The translations under genes and the position numbers were made by a program. This document shows, in pieces, positions 19,025 through 28,884 of a stretch of 60,810 bases of DNA. Within the stretch, counting starts at the first letter, position 1, and each line of letters begins with the position of its first letter. This DNA is from Spirochaetales bacterium (GTDB lineage Bacteria; Spirochaetota; Spirochaetia; UBA9216). The stretch spans positions 1-60,810 of the forward strand of contig QKCC01000016.1 of assembly GCA_003245835.1 (NCBI GenBank), written 5' to 3'. The notes below the pieces were generated by a model. That model made no database searches and had not been told where the DNA came from. It saw only the letters and a program-made list of their open reading frames with translations.

Positions 19025-19765
19025 ATGCGAATTTTACTTACCAATGACGACGGAATAAAAAGTCCCGGACTTGACGCGTTAAGGCAGTCGCTCAGCAGCC
19101 ACGACGTATGGGTTGTTGCCCCGGCTCAGGAGCAGAGCGGAAAGTCACATTCAATAACCTTTCTTGAACCGGTGAAGTTCAACCAGCTCGGAGACCAGAT
19201 TTTCTCCTGCGAAGGCAGCCCGGCGGACTGCGTTATGTTTTCAGTACTCGGCGCACTGCCCGAGAAGCCGGATGTCGTAATATCAGGAATCAATATAGGC
19301 CCCAACCTCGGGACCGACCTTATCTATTCGGGTACCGCAGCGGCTGCAAGGCAGGCGGCTCTTATGGGAGTTCCAGGGATTGCTGTCTCAACAGACTCGT
19401 TCACGGCGCCGTTTTACTTCAGCAATACCGCAGATTTTATCGCCGCTAACCTGGATTTAATGCTTTCGCTGTGGCGTTCCGATCATTTTATAAACGTGAA
19501 TACGCCCAACCAGCCGGAATTTCCCTCTGAGGTGCGTATTACTGCCCCGTCACGGCGTAATTACAGGGATAAGGTAGTTCGGTTCGACGGCCCGCGCGGA
19601 GGCAGCTATTTCTTTCTTGACGGAATTGGGGCGAGCTTTTCCGGGGAGGGAACAGATTCGGAGGCAATATCCGAAGGTGCTGTTTCAGTTTCTCCGATAT
19701 TTCTGCATCCTCAAAACAGGAAAGAAGCGGAAGTATATGAGAAGGCGGAATTCAGGACTAAATAA
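19025..19765 (+). CDS. surE: 5'/3'-nucleotidase SurE
   Basis: MRILLTNDDGIKSPGLDALR, SEQ-type VVAPAQEQSGKSHSIT, SGINIGPNLGTDLIYSGTAAAARQAALMG. Confidence 0.96.
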   Translation: MRILLTNDDGIKSPGLDALRQSLSSHDVWVVAPAQEQSGKSHSITFLEPVKFNQLGDQIFSCEGSPADCVMFSVLGALPEKPDVVISGINIGPNLGTDLIYSGTAAAARQAALMGVPGIAVSTDSFTAPFYFSNTADFIAANLDLMLSLWRSDHFINVNTPNQPEFPSEVRITAPSRRNYRDKVVRFDGPRGGSYFFLDGIGASFSGEGTDSEAISEGAVSVSPIFLHPQNRKEAEVYEKAEFRTK

Positions 19766-20463
19766 TGGCAGACAGATTCCTTGACGGAAGACAATTGTTT
19801 AAACTCGGAAAATACAGACAGGCTATGGCTGAATTTCTGAAGGTCAGGGACGACCCTCTCGAAGATCCGGACCTGTCGTATTACCTTGGATTATGCTATT
19901 CGAAAATTGAGGAGTGGGATGATGCCCTGCTGTACCTTGAACAGGTTGTAAACGCACATGACGATATTCTGCGGATATACCAGAGCAGGATGATTCTGAG
20001 CTACATATATACAATTACAGGCAGGATCAAGCTTGCGGAATTCGAGCTGAACAAGCTGATAGAGGAAGGTTTTGAGTCTCCGCAGGTTTTTTCTAATTTC
20101 AGTTATATTTATTATGAAACAGGCAAGGTCGAAACAAGCATAGAGTATCTTTACAAGGCCCTGGCGCTTGACCCGGATAATGCCAATGCGCTCAATTCCA
20201 TCGGCTACATTCTTGCTGACCGCTCAATTGATACCGAAAAGGCGGTAGACTACTGCCGGAAGGCCGTAAAGGCTAAACCGGAAAACCCGGCCTACCTTGA
20301 TTCGCTGGGCTGGGCCTTCTACCGCTCTGGACAGAATGAAGAGGCCAGGCATTATCTGAAAAGAGCGTTTGAGCTGTCCTCAAACAATAAGACTATTGCC
20401 GTCCATCTGCGTACGGTAATCGATGAAATTGATCGGGTTAACCGGTCCAAACTCGAATCCTGA
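19765..20463 (+). CDS. Tetratricopeptide repeat protein
   Basis: Repeated TPR helices, e.g. VETSIEYLYKALALDPDNANALNSIGYILAD, KAVDYCRKAVKAKPENPAYLDSLGWAFYRSGQNEEARHYLKRAFELS. Confidence 0.85.
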   Translation: MADRFLDGRQLFKLGKYRQAMAEFLKVRDDPLEDPDLSYYLGLCYSKIEEWDDALLYLEQVVNAHDDILRIYQSRMILSYIYTITGRIKLAEFELNKLIEEGFESPQVFSNFSYIYYETGKVETSIEYLYKALALDPDNANALNSIGYILADRSIDTEKAVDYCRKAVKAKPENPAYLDSLGWAFYRSGQNEEARHYLKRAFELSSNNKTIAVHLRTVIDEIDRVNRSKLES

Positions 20464-20528
20464 TTATTTTTAATTTTTTTTCTTTATTTTGTAGAATCAC
20501 CATGTCGAAAATATAAATGGAGAAAAAA

Positions 20529-20690
20529 ATGCGTGTGGACGGCGTAAATTTTAACAGTTCAAACGTCTCTTCGATTAAAAAAAGCGGCAATGTAGCGGGT
20601 GCTGATGAAATAAAATCAATCCTGTTTCTCGGGATCAAAAGCGACATCCCTGCCGGCGACACTAAGAGAAAGGTAGATATAATTATCTAA
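20529..20690 (+). CDS. Small hypothetical protein (53 aa)
   Basis: AUG 8 nt after GGAG. MRVDGVNFNSSNVSSIKKSGNVAGADEIKSILFLGIKSDIPAGDTKRKVDIII. Below the ORF-track cutoff. Confidence 0.5.
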   Translation: MRVDGVNFNSSNVSSIKKSGNVAGADEIKSILFLGIKSDIPAGDTKRKVDIII

Positions 20691-20709
20691 CCGTTGTATA
20701 CTTGGCATT

Positions 20710-22767
20710 GTGAAAACCGATAAAGTGTTCGAGAAAATCAGGACCGGCATATTCATACTTCTTTTACTTCTGCCCGCTTTCAACAGTTTCGCACAGGATG
20801 CTATCGACCTCAATCTTCTAAGCGCAAGAGAAGAGTTCAAATGGGGAGTAAAAGCCTATCACCGCGGCTTGTTTAATGAGGCGGCACGTGCATTCGAAAA
20901 GGCTCTCGCATTTAAACCTGAAAATACCCAGATGCAGGAATGGCTCGGAATGGCATGGTTCAGATCCGGTTTCACCGATGCTGCAATTCACCTGTGGGCT
21001 TCAATAGAAACCGCCGGAGAAGCAGATTCAATGCTGAGCAACCGTCTTGAGATCCTCGACATGCAGAACGGCGTTTCGGCAACTGCTCCGGAAGCCGGAC
21101 GTTATCTTCCCGCTATGGAACTTGAAGGTGTTCAGAAGGATTTTACCCTCTTTAAACGACCTTCCGCAGTGCTGCCCGACAGAAACGGCGGATTCTATGT
21201 TGCATCATATGCAACAAATGAAGTACTGCAGTTTAACTCCAACGGAGCGATAACCCGAAAAATAAACGGGGGACTCGAGGGCTTCAATCATCCGTTTGAT
21301 ATAAGAATGGCTCCCAACGGATGGCTCTACGTCTCCGAGTTCGTCGGAGATCGAATCAGCAGGATTGGTACTGACGGCCGCGGTGTTTTAAAGTTTGGTG
21401 AAAGCGGCAGAGGCGATGGTGCGCTGCTCGGACCTCAGTACCTCGCGGTTGACGAGAAGAATTTTATCTATGTAACAGATTCGGGAAACCGGAGGGTCGT
21501 TAAATTCGATCAGGACGGTAATTTCATACTTTCATTCGGAAAGAAGAACTATAATTTCAGCGGATTCACCAATCCCACCGGTATCGAATGCTTCGACGGC
21601 AAGGTTTATGTAGCTGATGCCGACAGGGCTGATATTTCGGTATTCGATTACAGCGGAAACTTTGCAGGCACTCTTGCCGCGGGAAAACTGAATTCGCCCG
21701 AGGGCCTTTCCAGGCTTGACGGCAGAACAATTCTTGTTGCCGATACCAACCGTGTTATGAGTCTTGACGCCGATACCGGTGAGGTCAGGCTTGTGTCGGA
21801 TGTAGATGGAAAGGCAAAACGTGTTGTGCGGACTGCTATAGATGCGAACGGTAATCTGCTGACGGCGGATTTCGATTCAAACAGGGTTACTGTACTGACT
21901 GAACTCGCCAACATGTATTCAGGCCTTTATATTCAGATAGACAGGATTGACTCTTCAGGTTACCCGGAGGTGATAACAGACGTCAGGGTTACTGATCGGG
22001 CAGGCGATCCTTTTGTAGGTCTTTCATCCAATAATTTTGTTGTTACCGAGAACGGGTACCCTGTTCCTGATGTCAAGCTTGTGTACCGCGGCAACACGGA
22101 CAATCATCTTGAAGCGGCAGTTTTATTCGACTGCAGTGCAGAAATGAAGACCTACCAACCGGACATGATAAAAGCCGCCACCTCGCTGATGAATTCTGCC
22201 GGAAGCCGGGCCGGCCTGAAGCTCGTGACAGCCGGAGAAAACCCGACAACTGAAGCAGAACTCTCGAACGGCAGCCGTCAGTTCATAGCGGCTGCTGCAG
22301 ACGACGGAATGTTCTCTGAGAAAGCCCGCTTCGACCTGGGGCTGAGACATGCTGCTTCGGAACTCGTCAATTACCGGGGCAGGAGGGCTGTCATATACAT
22401 AACCGACGGACTGAACACCCCCAATTCTTTTGAAGATTATCATCCGGTTGAACTTGCCGGGTACCTGAAGAATAACGGAATAAAATTCTACTGTGTTGAT
22501 GTTTCAAACACTACCGGAATATCAGAAGAACTTGATTTTCTTTGTACCGAAACAGGCGGTGAGCAGCTCTATCTATACCAGGCTGAAGGGCTTGGCAGAA
22601 TGTTCGACGATATAATCACAGAAGCTGACGGAACATATACGCTTGTTTTCGATTCAATCAACAAGTACCTCACACCCGATGATTTTATTCCGCTCGAGGT
22701 TGAATCTTTCCTTTACAACAGGAGCGGACGGGAAGAGTCCGGGTACTTCAAGCCGGGAAATTTCTGA
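20710..22767 (+). CDS. Secreted TPR + NHL/beta-propeller + VWA-like protein
   Basis: Signal peptide; TPR (FNEAARAFEKALAFKPENTQMQEWLG); NHL-type repeats (GPQYLAVDEKNFIYVTDSGNRRVVKFDQDGNFILSFG); VWA-like tail (EAAVLFDCSAEM...RRAVIYITDGLN). Confidence 0.85.
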   Translation: MKTDKVFEKIRTGIFILLLLLPAFNSFAQDAIDLNLLSAREEFKWGVKAYHRGLFNEAARAFEKALAFKPENTQMQEWLGMAWFRSGFTDAAIHLWASIETAGEADSMLSNRLEILDMQNGVSATAPEAGRYLPAMELEGVQKDFTLFKRPSAVLPDRNGGFYVASYATNEVLQFNSNGAITRKINGGLEGFNHPFDIRMAPNGWLYVSEFVGDRISRIGTDGRGVLKFGESGRGDGALLGPQYLAVDEKNFIYVTDSGNRRVVKFDQDGNFILSFGKKNYNFSGFTNPTGIECFDGKVYVADADRADISVFDYSGNFAGTLAAGKLNSPEGLSRLDGRTILVADTNRVMSLDADTGEVRLVSDVDGKAKRVVRTAIDANGNLLTADFDSNRVTVLTELANMYSGLYIQIDRIDSSGYPEVITDVRVTDRAGDPFVGLSSNNFVVTENGYPVPDVKLVYRGNTDNHLEAAVLFDCSAEMKTYQPDMIKAATSLMNSAGSRAGLKLVTAGENPTTEAELSNGSRQFIAAAADDGMFSEKARFDLGLRHAASELVNYRGRRAVIYITDGLNTPNSFEDYHPVELAGYLKNNGIKFYCVDVSNTTGISEELDFLCTETGGEQLYLYQAEGLGRMFDDIITEADGTYTLVFDSINKYLTPDDFIPLEVESFLYNRSGREESGYFKPGNF

Positions 22768-22768
22768 C

Positions 22769-23119
22769 ATGATTAAAGAACTCGCAGCAGCCTGGGACTC
22801 AATATGCCTCGAATGCGGGCAATGCTGCTGCGAAAAAGTTCCCGTCCGGCTGATTCGGGAGAAGAAAAGAAGAATTCCCGGTGTTCTGTCTGTAAACCGC
22901 AGATTCTTCATTGATTACAGCAAACCCTGTTCATATCTTGATGTCGAGACAGGCGATTGTCTTGTTTATCCCGAAAGATTCAGAGCCTGCCGCAGCTGCA
23001 TCCCGATGACAATTTTCCATGCCTTCTTCGCCGACTACCTCCCCAGTGACTGCGGGTATGTTATTAAATTCCGCTTTTGGAGAAAATTCAACAAAGATAA
23101 AATAAGCCCAAAGCATTGA
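22769..23119 (+). CDS. YkgJ-like cysteine-cluster protein
   Basis: CLECGQCCCEKVPV, KPCSYLDVETGDCLVYPERFRACRSCIP; start at 22769. Confidence 0.82.
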   Translation: MIKELAAAWDSICLECGQCCCEKVPVRLIREKKRRIPGVLSVNRRFFIDYSKPCSYLDVETGDCLVYPERFRACRSCIPMTIFHAFFADYLPSDCGYVIKFRFWRKFNKDKISPKH

Positions 23120-23263
23120 AACAAGCAGCCCCGGATGAGCAAAGCGAGGCGCAGGGACTTGCGGATATGTGGTAAAATTCCGATTCTGGAGAAAACTAAA
23201 AAAGATACAAAAAGCCTGAAGCATTGAAACAAGCAGCCCCGGCTGAGCAAAGCGAGGCGCAGG
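23048..23263. repeat. Tandem direct duplication, two ~108-bp copies (23048-23155, 23156-23263)
   Basis: Terminal 44-bp block agcattgaaacaagcagccccgg[a/c]tgagcaaagcgaggcgcagg at 23112-23155 and 23220-23263 differs at one base; 5' halves are more diverged. Confidence 0.9.
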
Positions 23264-23326
23264 TTATGCAGTTACATGGATTGATTAACTTGATAAGTGC
23301 CGTCCGCCGGGGTATATTTTCGGGAT

Positions 23327-24145
23327 ATGAATATGAAATATCGAAAGATTAATAGATGTATTTTTACGGCTGTTCTGCTGTGTGCGGTTTCGTTAAGCGG
23401 TTTTTCCCAGTCTGCAGACAGCAGCAGCTTGACAGATAAATCTGAAGTATTTGAACTTTCGCTGCGGGTCGATATCCCTGTGGCGGCTGCCGGAACGGGG
23501 ATTTTTGTCGCCGGCCTACTGACAGAGCCGGCAACCGGAGCACAGGCGGACATCAGCCGGCTCATTTTTCCGGATAACCTGAGTATATTTCCATATAATT
23601 ACGGGATGGATTTTGCCTGTGAAGTTCTTTTCGGTGCATCACTTCTGCTGCCGGCGGCTTCATTCATCGGCGCTGATTTTAATTCAATCATGGAAACGGG
23701 CGTAATGTTTATTGAGACGATGCTTTTAACCTTCGGCACAAAGGACCTGATAAAGGACCTTGTTGTCAGATACAGACCCTATACCTATGTTTCTTCCCCG
23801 GTAGACGATGATTACATGAACAGTTTTCCTTCCGGTCATACTGCTGTCGCCTTTGCAATCAGCGGTTTCGCATCATATGTATTCTGCGGGCTGAATCCTG
23901 ATTCCGAATGGAAAATACCTGTCGTCGCCGCATCATATTCAATGGCTGCGGCTACTGCACTTCTGCGGATTTTCTCAGGAAATCATTTTCCGACCGATGT
24001 TGCTGCCGGGGCAGTTATTGGTACAATCTACGGTATAGGGGTCCCATGGCTTCATAAAAGCTCTACATTCGGTGAATCCGGTGTAGCTGTGGACTTTACA
24101 ATAACAGAGAAGCCGTCAATGACGGTAGCATATACGGTTCGATAA
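23327..24145 (+). CDS. PAP2-family phosphatase, secreted/membrane
   Basis: Signal peptide; KDLVVRYRPYTYV, SFPSGHTAVAFA, RIFSGNHFPTDVAAGAVIGT (three phosphatase motifs). Confidence 0.9.
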   Translation: MNMKYRKINRCIFTAVLLCAVSLSGFSQSADSSSLTDKSEVFELSLRVDIPVAAAGTGIFVAGLLTEPATGAQADISRLIFPDNLSIFPYNYGMDFACEVLFGASLLLPAASFIGADFNSIMETGVMFIETMLLTFGTKDLIKDLVVRYRPYTYVSSPVDDDYMNSFPSGHTAVAFAISGFASYVFCGLNPDSEWKIPVVAASYSMAAATALLRIFSGNHFPTDVAAGAVIGTIYGIGVPWLHKSSTFGESGVAVDFTITEKPSMTVAYTVR

Positions 24146-24146
24146 T

Positions 24147-24977
24147 ATGAAAAAAAGCCTGCTCCTGTTTTTACTGCTGCTACCGTACATTTGTTTTGCA
24201 GATGATAAGCTGTCTTCCAGCAGAGAACTTCTGTATGGACTGGACGGCACGGCCGCCGATGTTCTTTTCAATGTACAGCATGTTTTCAGATACGATGAAG
24301 AGAAGATTGGACTTCAATATTGTCCTGATACAGACAGCAGGGAAACACTGATCCGACTGAACAGTCAGCTAAGCCCGGAGGTTATGGTTGAAGGCCTGTA
24401 CCTGATTCCATATCCTGAGAATATGACTCAGGGTAACAAGAAGGAAATCATAGATGAGCTGTTTGGGCTGAGTCATAAAGTCAGTTCGATAGCCGGTGCA
24501 AAGTATTTTTCCGTGCGGAAAGATTCATATCAGGTTCTCTTTACCGACACTTATGCTGTAAACAATCTGAAAGATAAAAAAAGGATTCCTGATCCTGAAC
24601 CTTCATCGCTGTCGACCGGAGACAGGGTCTTCCTTCATATGCGTGAGAATGCGCTCGGCAGAGGATACTACCGTATTGATTACGGGAAGAGCAGCAGCGG
24701 AATAAGCATCAGCATGATTAACGAATCTTCGCTTGGTTTTATTCTGCCTGCGGTCTCACCGGAAGATATGCAGATCTTTCTTGATATTATCCCATGCAGC
24801 GACGCAATTCTGGTTTACGGATATTGCGGGGTTGTTCTGCAGAATGATGATTTTGTCAATCTGCTGCTCGATCCGTATTATGCATTTTACCGCCGGATGA
24901 CTGCAATGGAAACCTGGCTGTATAATATTCTTCATGACAGCGATGTGCTTCCTCCGATTGCTGAACCAATGCCGTAG
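24147..24977 (+). CDS. Secreted hypothetical protein
   Basis: N-terminal signal peptide MKKSLLLFLLLLPYICFA; no family recognised with confidence. Confidence 0.75.
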   Translation: MKKSLLLFLLLLPYICFADDKLSSSRELLYGLDGTAADVLFNVQHVFRYDEEKIGLQYCPDTDSRETLIRLNSQLSPEVMVEGLYLIPYPENMTQGNKKEIIDELFGLSHKVSSIAGAKYFSVRKDSYQVLFTDTYAVNNLKDKKRIPDPEPSSLSTGDRVFLHMRENALGRGYYRIDYGKSSSGISISMINESSLGFILPAVSPEDMQIFLDIIPCSDAILVYGYCGVVLQNDDFVNLLLDPYYAFYRRMTAMETWLYNILHDSDVLPPIAEPMP

Positions 24978-25064
24978 TCTTTCTTTTTGGTATCGGAGAA
25001 TGGCTGATAAAAAAACTAATATTTAAATATTTGACGATTAGTTTGCACAAATGTTCATTTTCTC

Positions 25065-25093
25065 TTGACTACTCCAGATGATCATTCTATGAT
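25065..25093 (+). promoter_or_regulatory. sigma70-type promoter upstream of pckG (TTGACT-N17-TATGAT)
   Basis: -35 25065-25070, -10 25088-25093. Confidence 0.6.
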
Positions 25094-25149
25094 AATTTCA
25101 CCGCAATTTAAAAAGTCACCTTGCATTAAAACGATAGAGGAGTGTAACA

Positions 25150-27114
25150 ATGTTAGAGCTGATGAAAGGGGTAGACATTCTGGCGGATGTTGGAGGTATT
25201 GCTGATTTAGCTGCCGCCAAAACGCTTTTTGAATCTAAATTAGATGATGCCAACCTTGTAAAAATCAAAACAATTAAAAACGAAGATGCTTTACTGAAGA
25301 TTGCCAACGCAATAGCCATGTGTGATCCGGACAATGTCTTTATCATCACCGAATCAAGAGATGATGCTGCTTATGTAAAAGAACAGAGTCTGAAAACAGG
25401 TGAAGAAAAAAAGCTTGCGATCAAAAACCACACGATCCATTATGATCTTCCGGAAGATCAGGGCAGACTCGTAAAACAGACCTTTTACATTGTGAATGAA
25501 GATGAAGACATCAGTTCGATCGCCAAAAAAGAATCCAGAGCAGATGCACATGCGTATGTAAAGGAAAACATGAAGGGGATTATGAAAGGACTTACGATGT
25601 ATGTCGCCTTTCTAAACCGCGGTCCTATCGGCGCAAAAGCGTCCATTCCCGCACTCATGATCACTTCTTCAACCTATGTTCAGACTTCCGGCGACCTCCT
25701 CTACAGAAATGTTTTTTCTGTTTTTGATGCTGAAGTTGAAAGATGCGGAACATTTTTTACAAATATTCACAGCCAGGGTACCAATAGATCTGAAGATGTG
25801 CCGAAAGCAAAGATCTACATGGATAGAAGCTGGCAGACTTGTTACTCGACATTCTGTACATATGCCGGGAATACCCTGCTTCTGAAAAAGGGTAATCACC
25901 GGTTTGCGGTTGACCGAGCAACATATTTTAAGGTTGAAGAGGAACTGTCGGAGCACATGTTTATAACCGGGATGACCGGTCCCGGAGGTCGTAAGACCTA
26001 TTTTGCCGGTGCTGCGCCATCCGGATGCGGTAAAACGACGACAGCAATGGTAGGAACCGATTTTATAGGTGATGACCTGGCCCAGATTTGGATAGACGAC
26101 GCAACCGGTACTGTTCGCGCTATTAATCCTGAATGCGGAATTTTCGGAATCCTCGAGGATGTAAATGAAGCGGGCGACCCGCACCTTATGGTTAGACTGA
26201 GAAAGGAAGGCACTACAGTCATCTTCTCAAACGTCCTTGTTGATGAAAATAATAAACCGAGATGGGTCGGTGACGGAGAAGAAATACCAGCGAAGGGAAT
26301 CAACTTTCAGGGAGAATGGTCTCCGGGCAGGAAAACTGCGGACGGTAAGAATGTTCCGATGTCGCATCCGAATTCGAGGTGTACCCTGTTATGTGAATCG
26401 ATTGATAATTATAACAAGGAAGCCGCCGAGAGCTCTGACGGTGTTCATATTCAGGTTGTTACTTATTCCGGACGGGATTCCGATACGATGCCGCCGATAT
26501 GGGTCGCAAAATCGATGGATGAAGGAGTAGCAATAGGCGCGTCGATTGTTTCAGCCGCAACTGCTACAGAGGTTGGCGCCGTCGGCGTAAACAGGCAGCC
26601 ATGGGCGAATGCCCCGTTCATTCCGGGTGCGCTCGGTGATTACATGGATGCACAGTTCAGATTTTTCAATTCGGGCAAGATAAAAAATAAACCTATCATG
26701 GCCGGTCTTAATTACTTTCTTACAGAGGGTGCAAGAGGCGGTGAGGGTAAGAAGCTTCTTGGCGAAAAAAAGGATGTAAAGGTCTGGCTCGGATGGCTTG
26801 AACTCAGGGCCAATGGTGATGCAGAAGCCATAGAGACTCCGATTGGGTATATTCCGATGTATGAAGATCTGAAGAAGCTTTTTGACGGAATTAAAAAGGA
26901 ATATCCGAAGTCGCTGTACAGTAAACAATTTTCCTTTTACATCGACAATATTGTTGCCAGGATTGATCTTCAGAATGAGGCGTTCAGAAAGGACGAGAGA
27001 ATTCCTGAAAAGATCTTCGAAATCTACAAGACTCAGAAGGCCGCACTGCTTAAGCTCAAAGAGAAATATGGTCCGGTCGTTAGCGTTGAGCAGCTCGCAG
27101 AAGCAGCAAAATAA
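25150..27114 (+). CDS. pckG: Phosphoenolpyruvate carboxykinase, probably GTP-dependent
   Basis: KTYFAGAAPSGCGKTTTAMVG, ECGIFGILEDVNEAGDP, length and layout consistent with PckG. Confidence 0.9.
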   Translation: MLELMKGVDILADVGGIADLAAAKTLFESKLDDANLVKIKTIKNEDALLKIANAIAMCDPDNVFIITESRDDAAYVKEQSLKTGEEKKLAIKNHTIHYDLPEDQGRLVKQTFYIVNEDEDISSIAKKESRADAHAYVKENMKGIMKGLTMYVAFLNRGPIGAKASIPALMITSSTYVQTSGDLLYRNVFSVFDAEVERCGTFFTNIHSQGTNRSEDVPKAKIYMDRSWQTCYSTFCTYAGNTLLLKKGNHRFAVDRATYFKVEEELSEHMFITGMTGPGGRKTYFAGAAPSGCGKTTTAMVGTDFIGDDLAQIWIDDATGTVRAINPECGIFGILEDVNEAGDPHLMVRLRKEGTTVIFSNVLVDENNKPRWVGDGEEIPAKGINFQGEWSPGRKTADGKNVPMSHPNSRCTLLCESIDNYNKEAAESSDGVHIQVVTYSGRDSDTMPPIWVAKSMDEGVAIGASIVSAATATEVGAVGVNRQPWANAPFIPGALGDYMDAQFRFFNSGKIKNKPIMAGLNYFLTEGARGGEGKKLLGEKKDVKVWLGWLELRANGDAEAIETPIGYIPMYEDLKKLFDGIKKEYPKSLYSKQFSFYIDNIVARIDLQNEAFRKDERIPEKIFEIYKTQKAALLKLKEKYGPVVSVEQLAEAAK

Positions 27115-27135
27115 TAAACAGAAGTTCCTGATTCG

Positions 27136-27168
27136 GCCGTTCCTGAAACCTTCAGGAACGGCTTTTTT
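27136..27168 (+). terminator. Rho-independent terminator of pckG
   Basis: GCCGTTCCTGAA-ACC-TTCAGGAACGGC then TTTTTT; 12-bp perfect stem. Confidence 0.92.
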
Positions 27169-27312
27169 AGTTTGCAAATGTTTTTGCGCAAACAATTAAA
27201 GTTGACATAACAGCTGATACAATGGTAGCATGTCTCCTTCAAAGTACATTTATAAAAAAAGTAATTGGAGAAAGTCCTGTAGAGAAATTTTATTGACAGG
27301 ATAATTTGTTAC

Positions 27313-28809
27313 ATGACAAAGAAACTTAGTGAAGTCGTAAATAATTTACGAAGCAATTGTTTAGATTCAAACCAGATTTTTGAGATTATCATGATGTTCC
27401 AGCAGGAATATCTGAAGTCTACAGAGAGTATACAGTCGCTCATCCATACCTCGTATGATGATCTTAAATCCGTAAACGGGAATGCTGAAGAGGTAGCCGA
27501 GCTGGTGAACAGGTCATCGGTGACCATCAAGCATACAATAGATTCATCACGAAAGAATATTGATGCCATGACAGATGCGGCTGATTCCGTGAACAGGCTC
27601 GATGAGGGTTTTTCCGAACTGAAGACAATCTTCGAAGCCCTGAACAAGTCAATTTCTTCAATAGTTGAGCGGATAGATGTTATTGAAGACGTTTCAGAGC
27701 TGACCAACCTGTTGGCGCTGAATGCTGCAATCGAAGCCGCCCGTGCCGGGGAGAAGGGAAGGGGATTTCAGGTTGTTGCCAAAGAAATACGAAAACTCGC
27801 AGACCGCAGCAGAAGCAACACGACTGAAATTACAGCAGTGCTTAAGGAGCTGACTGAGCGGCTAGAAAAGTCAAGGCATATACTGAGCCGTTACGGCAGA
27901 CTTCAGAATGAGGTGTTTGAAAACATCAGTGAAACCAGCCGCAGCCTTACCTCTGCAACAGAGGAACTCGGAGTTATAAATTCAGAGATCGGTTCTATAA
28001 ACACCCTGGTAGAAAAGCAGGCCGGAAATACCGCTTCTCTGCTTGAATCGCTTGATAATGTAAACAGCAACGGGGATTTCACGATAGCCAACGCCCCTTT
28101 TATAAATGAGGCAATAAAGAAATACCAGTTTGCTATGGGTAATACCGATTCTGTATTCAGCGAAATCGGCGGCATGCTGGATGCCGATTCCCGAAATGAC
28201 AGCGGCGATAGCGACAGGATCCTTACTATTGGTCATGATGTGGCGTATCCGCCATGGTGCTTTATTCAGGACGGCTCGTCGGCAGGGGTGAGCATCCTGC
28301 ACTCCAAAACTTACTTCGGCAAAGACGCAGACATCAGCTTTTTAGGCGGGCAATGGTCGGAAGTTTACCCCAAGCTGATTGACGGAAAACTCGATATTAT
28401 TGCCAATGTCGGATGGCCGAATAAATTTTTTGAAAGTGAACCGGTTGTCGCATCCAGGCCGTATGATAGTTTCAATATAAAGGTCTTTTCACGATCGGAT
28501 GAGATCGTGGACGTTTCATACTTCAGGGGTAAAAGAGTGGGGGTTCAGAAGGGCTCTTTCGCGGAAGAGGTTGCCGAAAAATACGGTTTTATTCCGGTAG
28601 TGCTCGATAATGATATTCAGGGTATGGTTCAGCTGCTCTGGAACAATATTGACGGGGTGGCTACGGAGGAACGGGTGGGTAAATATATATCCGATAATCT
28701 TTTTCTTGGTGCAGTTAAACCTGTGACGGAGACCATAGATTCTTTCGACGTTGTTTATCTTATTCACAGGAATTCTGAAATCAGAAAAAAATTCGATATT
28801 TTCCGCTGA
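27313..28809 (+). CDS. Chemoreceptor-like signalling protein: N-terminal MCP signalling domain, C-terminal SBP_bac_3-like domain, no TM segment
   Basis: MCP hairpin [48 protein letters not shown]; from about 28216 [19 protein letters not shown]...[14 protein letters not shown]...[17 protein letters not shown] resembles amino-acid-type periplasmic binding proteins. Confidence 0.88.
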   Translation: MTKKLSEVVNNLRSNCLDSNQIFEIIMMFQQEYLKSTESIQSLIHTSYDDLKSVNGNAEEVAELVNRSSVTIKHTIDSSRKNIDAMTDAADSVNRLDEGFSELKTIFEALNKSISSIVERIDVIEDVSELTNLLALNAAIEAARAGEKGRGFQVVAKEIRKLADRSRSNTTEITAVLKELTERLEKSRHILSRYGRLQNEVFENISETSRSLTSATEELGVINSEIGSINTLVEKQAGNTASLLESLDNVNSNGDFTIANAPFINEAIKKYQFAMGNTDSVFSEIGGMLDADSRNDSGDSDRILTIGHDVAYPPWCFIQDGSSAGVSILHSKTYFGKDADISFLGGQWSEVYPKLIDGKLDIIANVGWPNKFFESEPVVASRPYDSFNIKVFSRSDEIVDVSYFRGKRVGVQKGSFAEEVAEKYGFIPVVLDNDIQGMVQLLWNNIDGVATEERVGKYISDNLFLGAVKPVTETIDSFDVVYLIHRNSEIRKKFDIFR

Positions 28810-28823
28810 TATCTGCATAAAAA

Positions 28824-28850
28824 AGCCTTCCGCCGTTTTGACGGAAGGCT
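28824..28850. terminator. Terminator hairpin between convergent genes
   Basis: AGCCTTCCG / CGGAAGGCT with A-run to the left, so a T-run on the minus strand for the OadA-like gene. Confidence 0.85.
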
Positions 28851-28884
28851 GCATATTTTTCTTCTAAAACAATATTACCGTATT

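Noticed and set aside
22931-23250. Minus-strand ORFs with repeated RGCLFQCF peptide
   Set aside because: Antisense to the cysteine-cluster gene and generated by the tandem 108-bp duplication.
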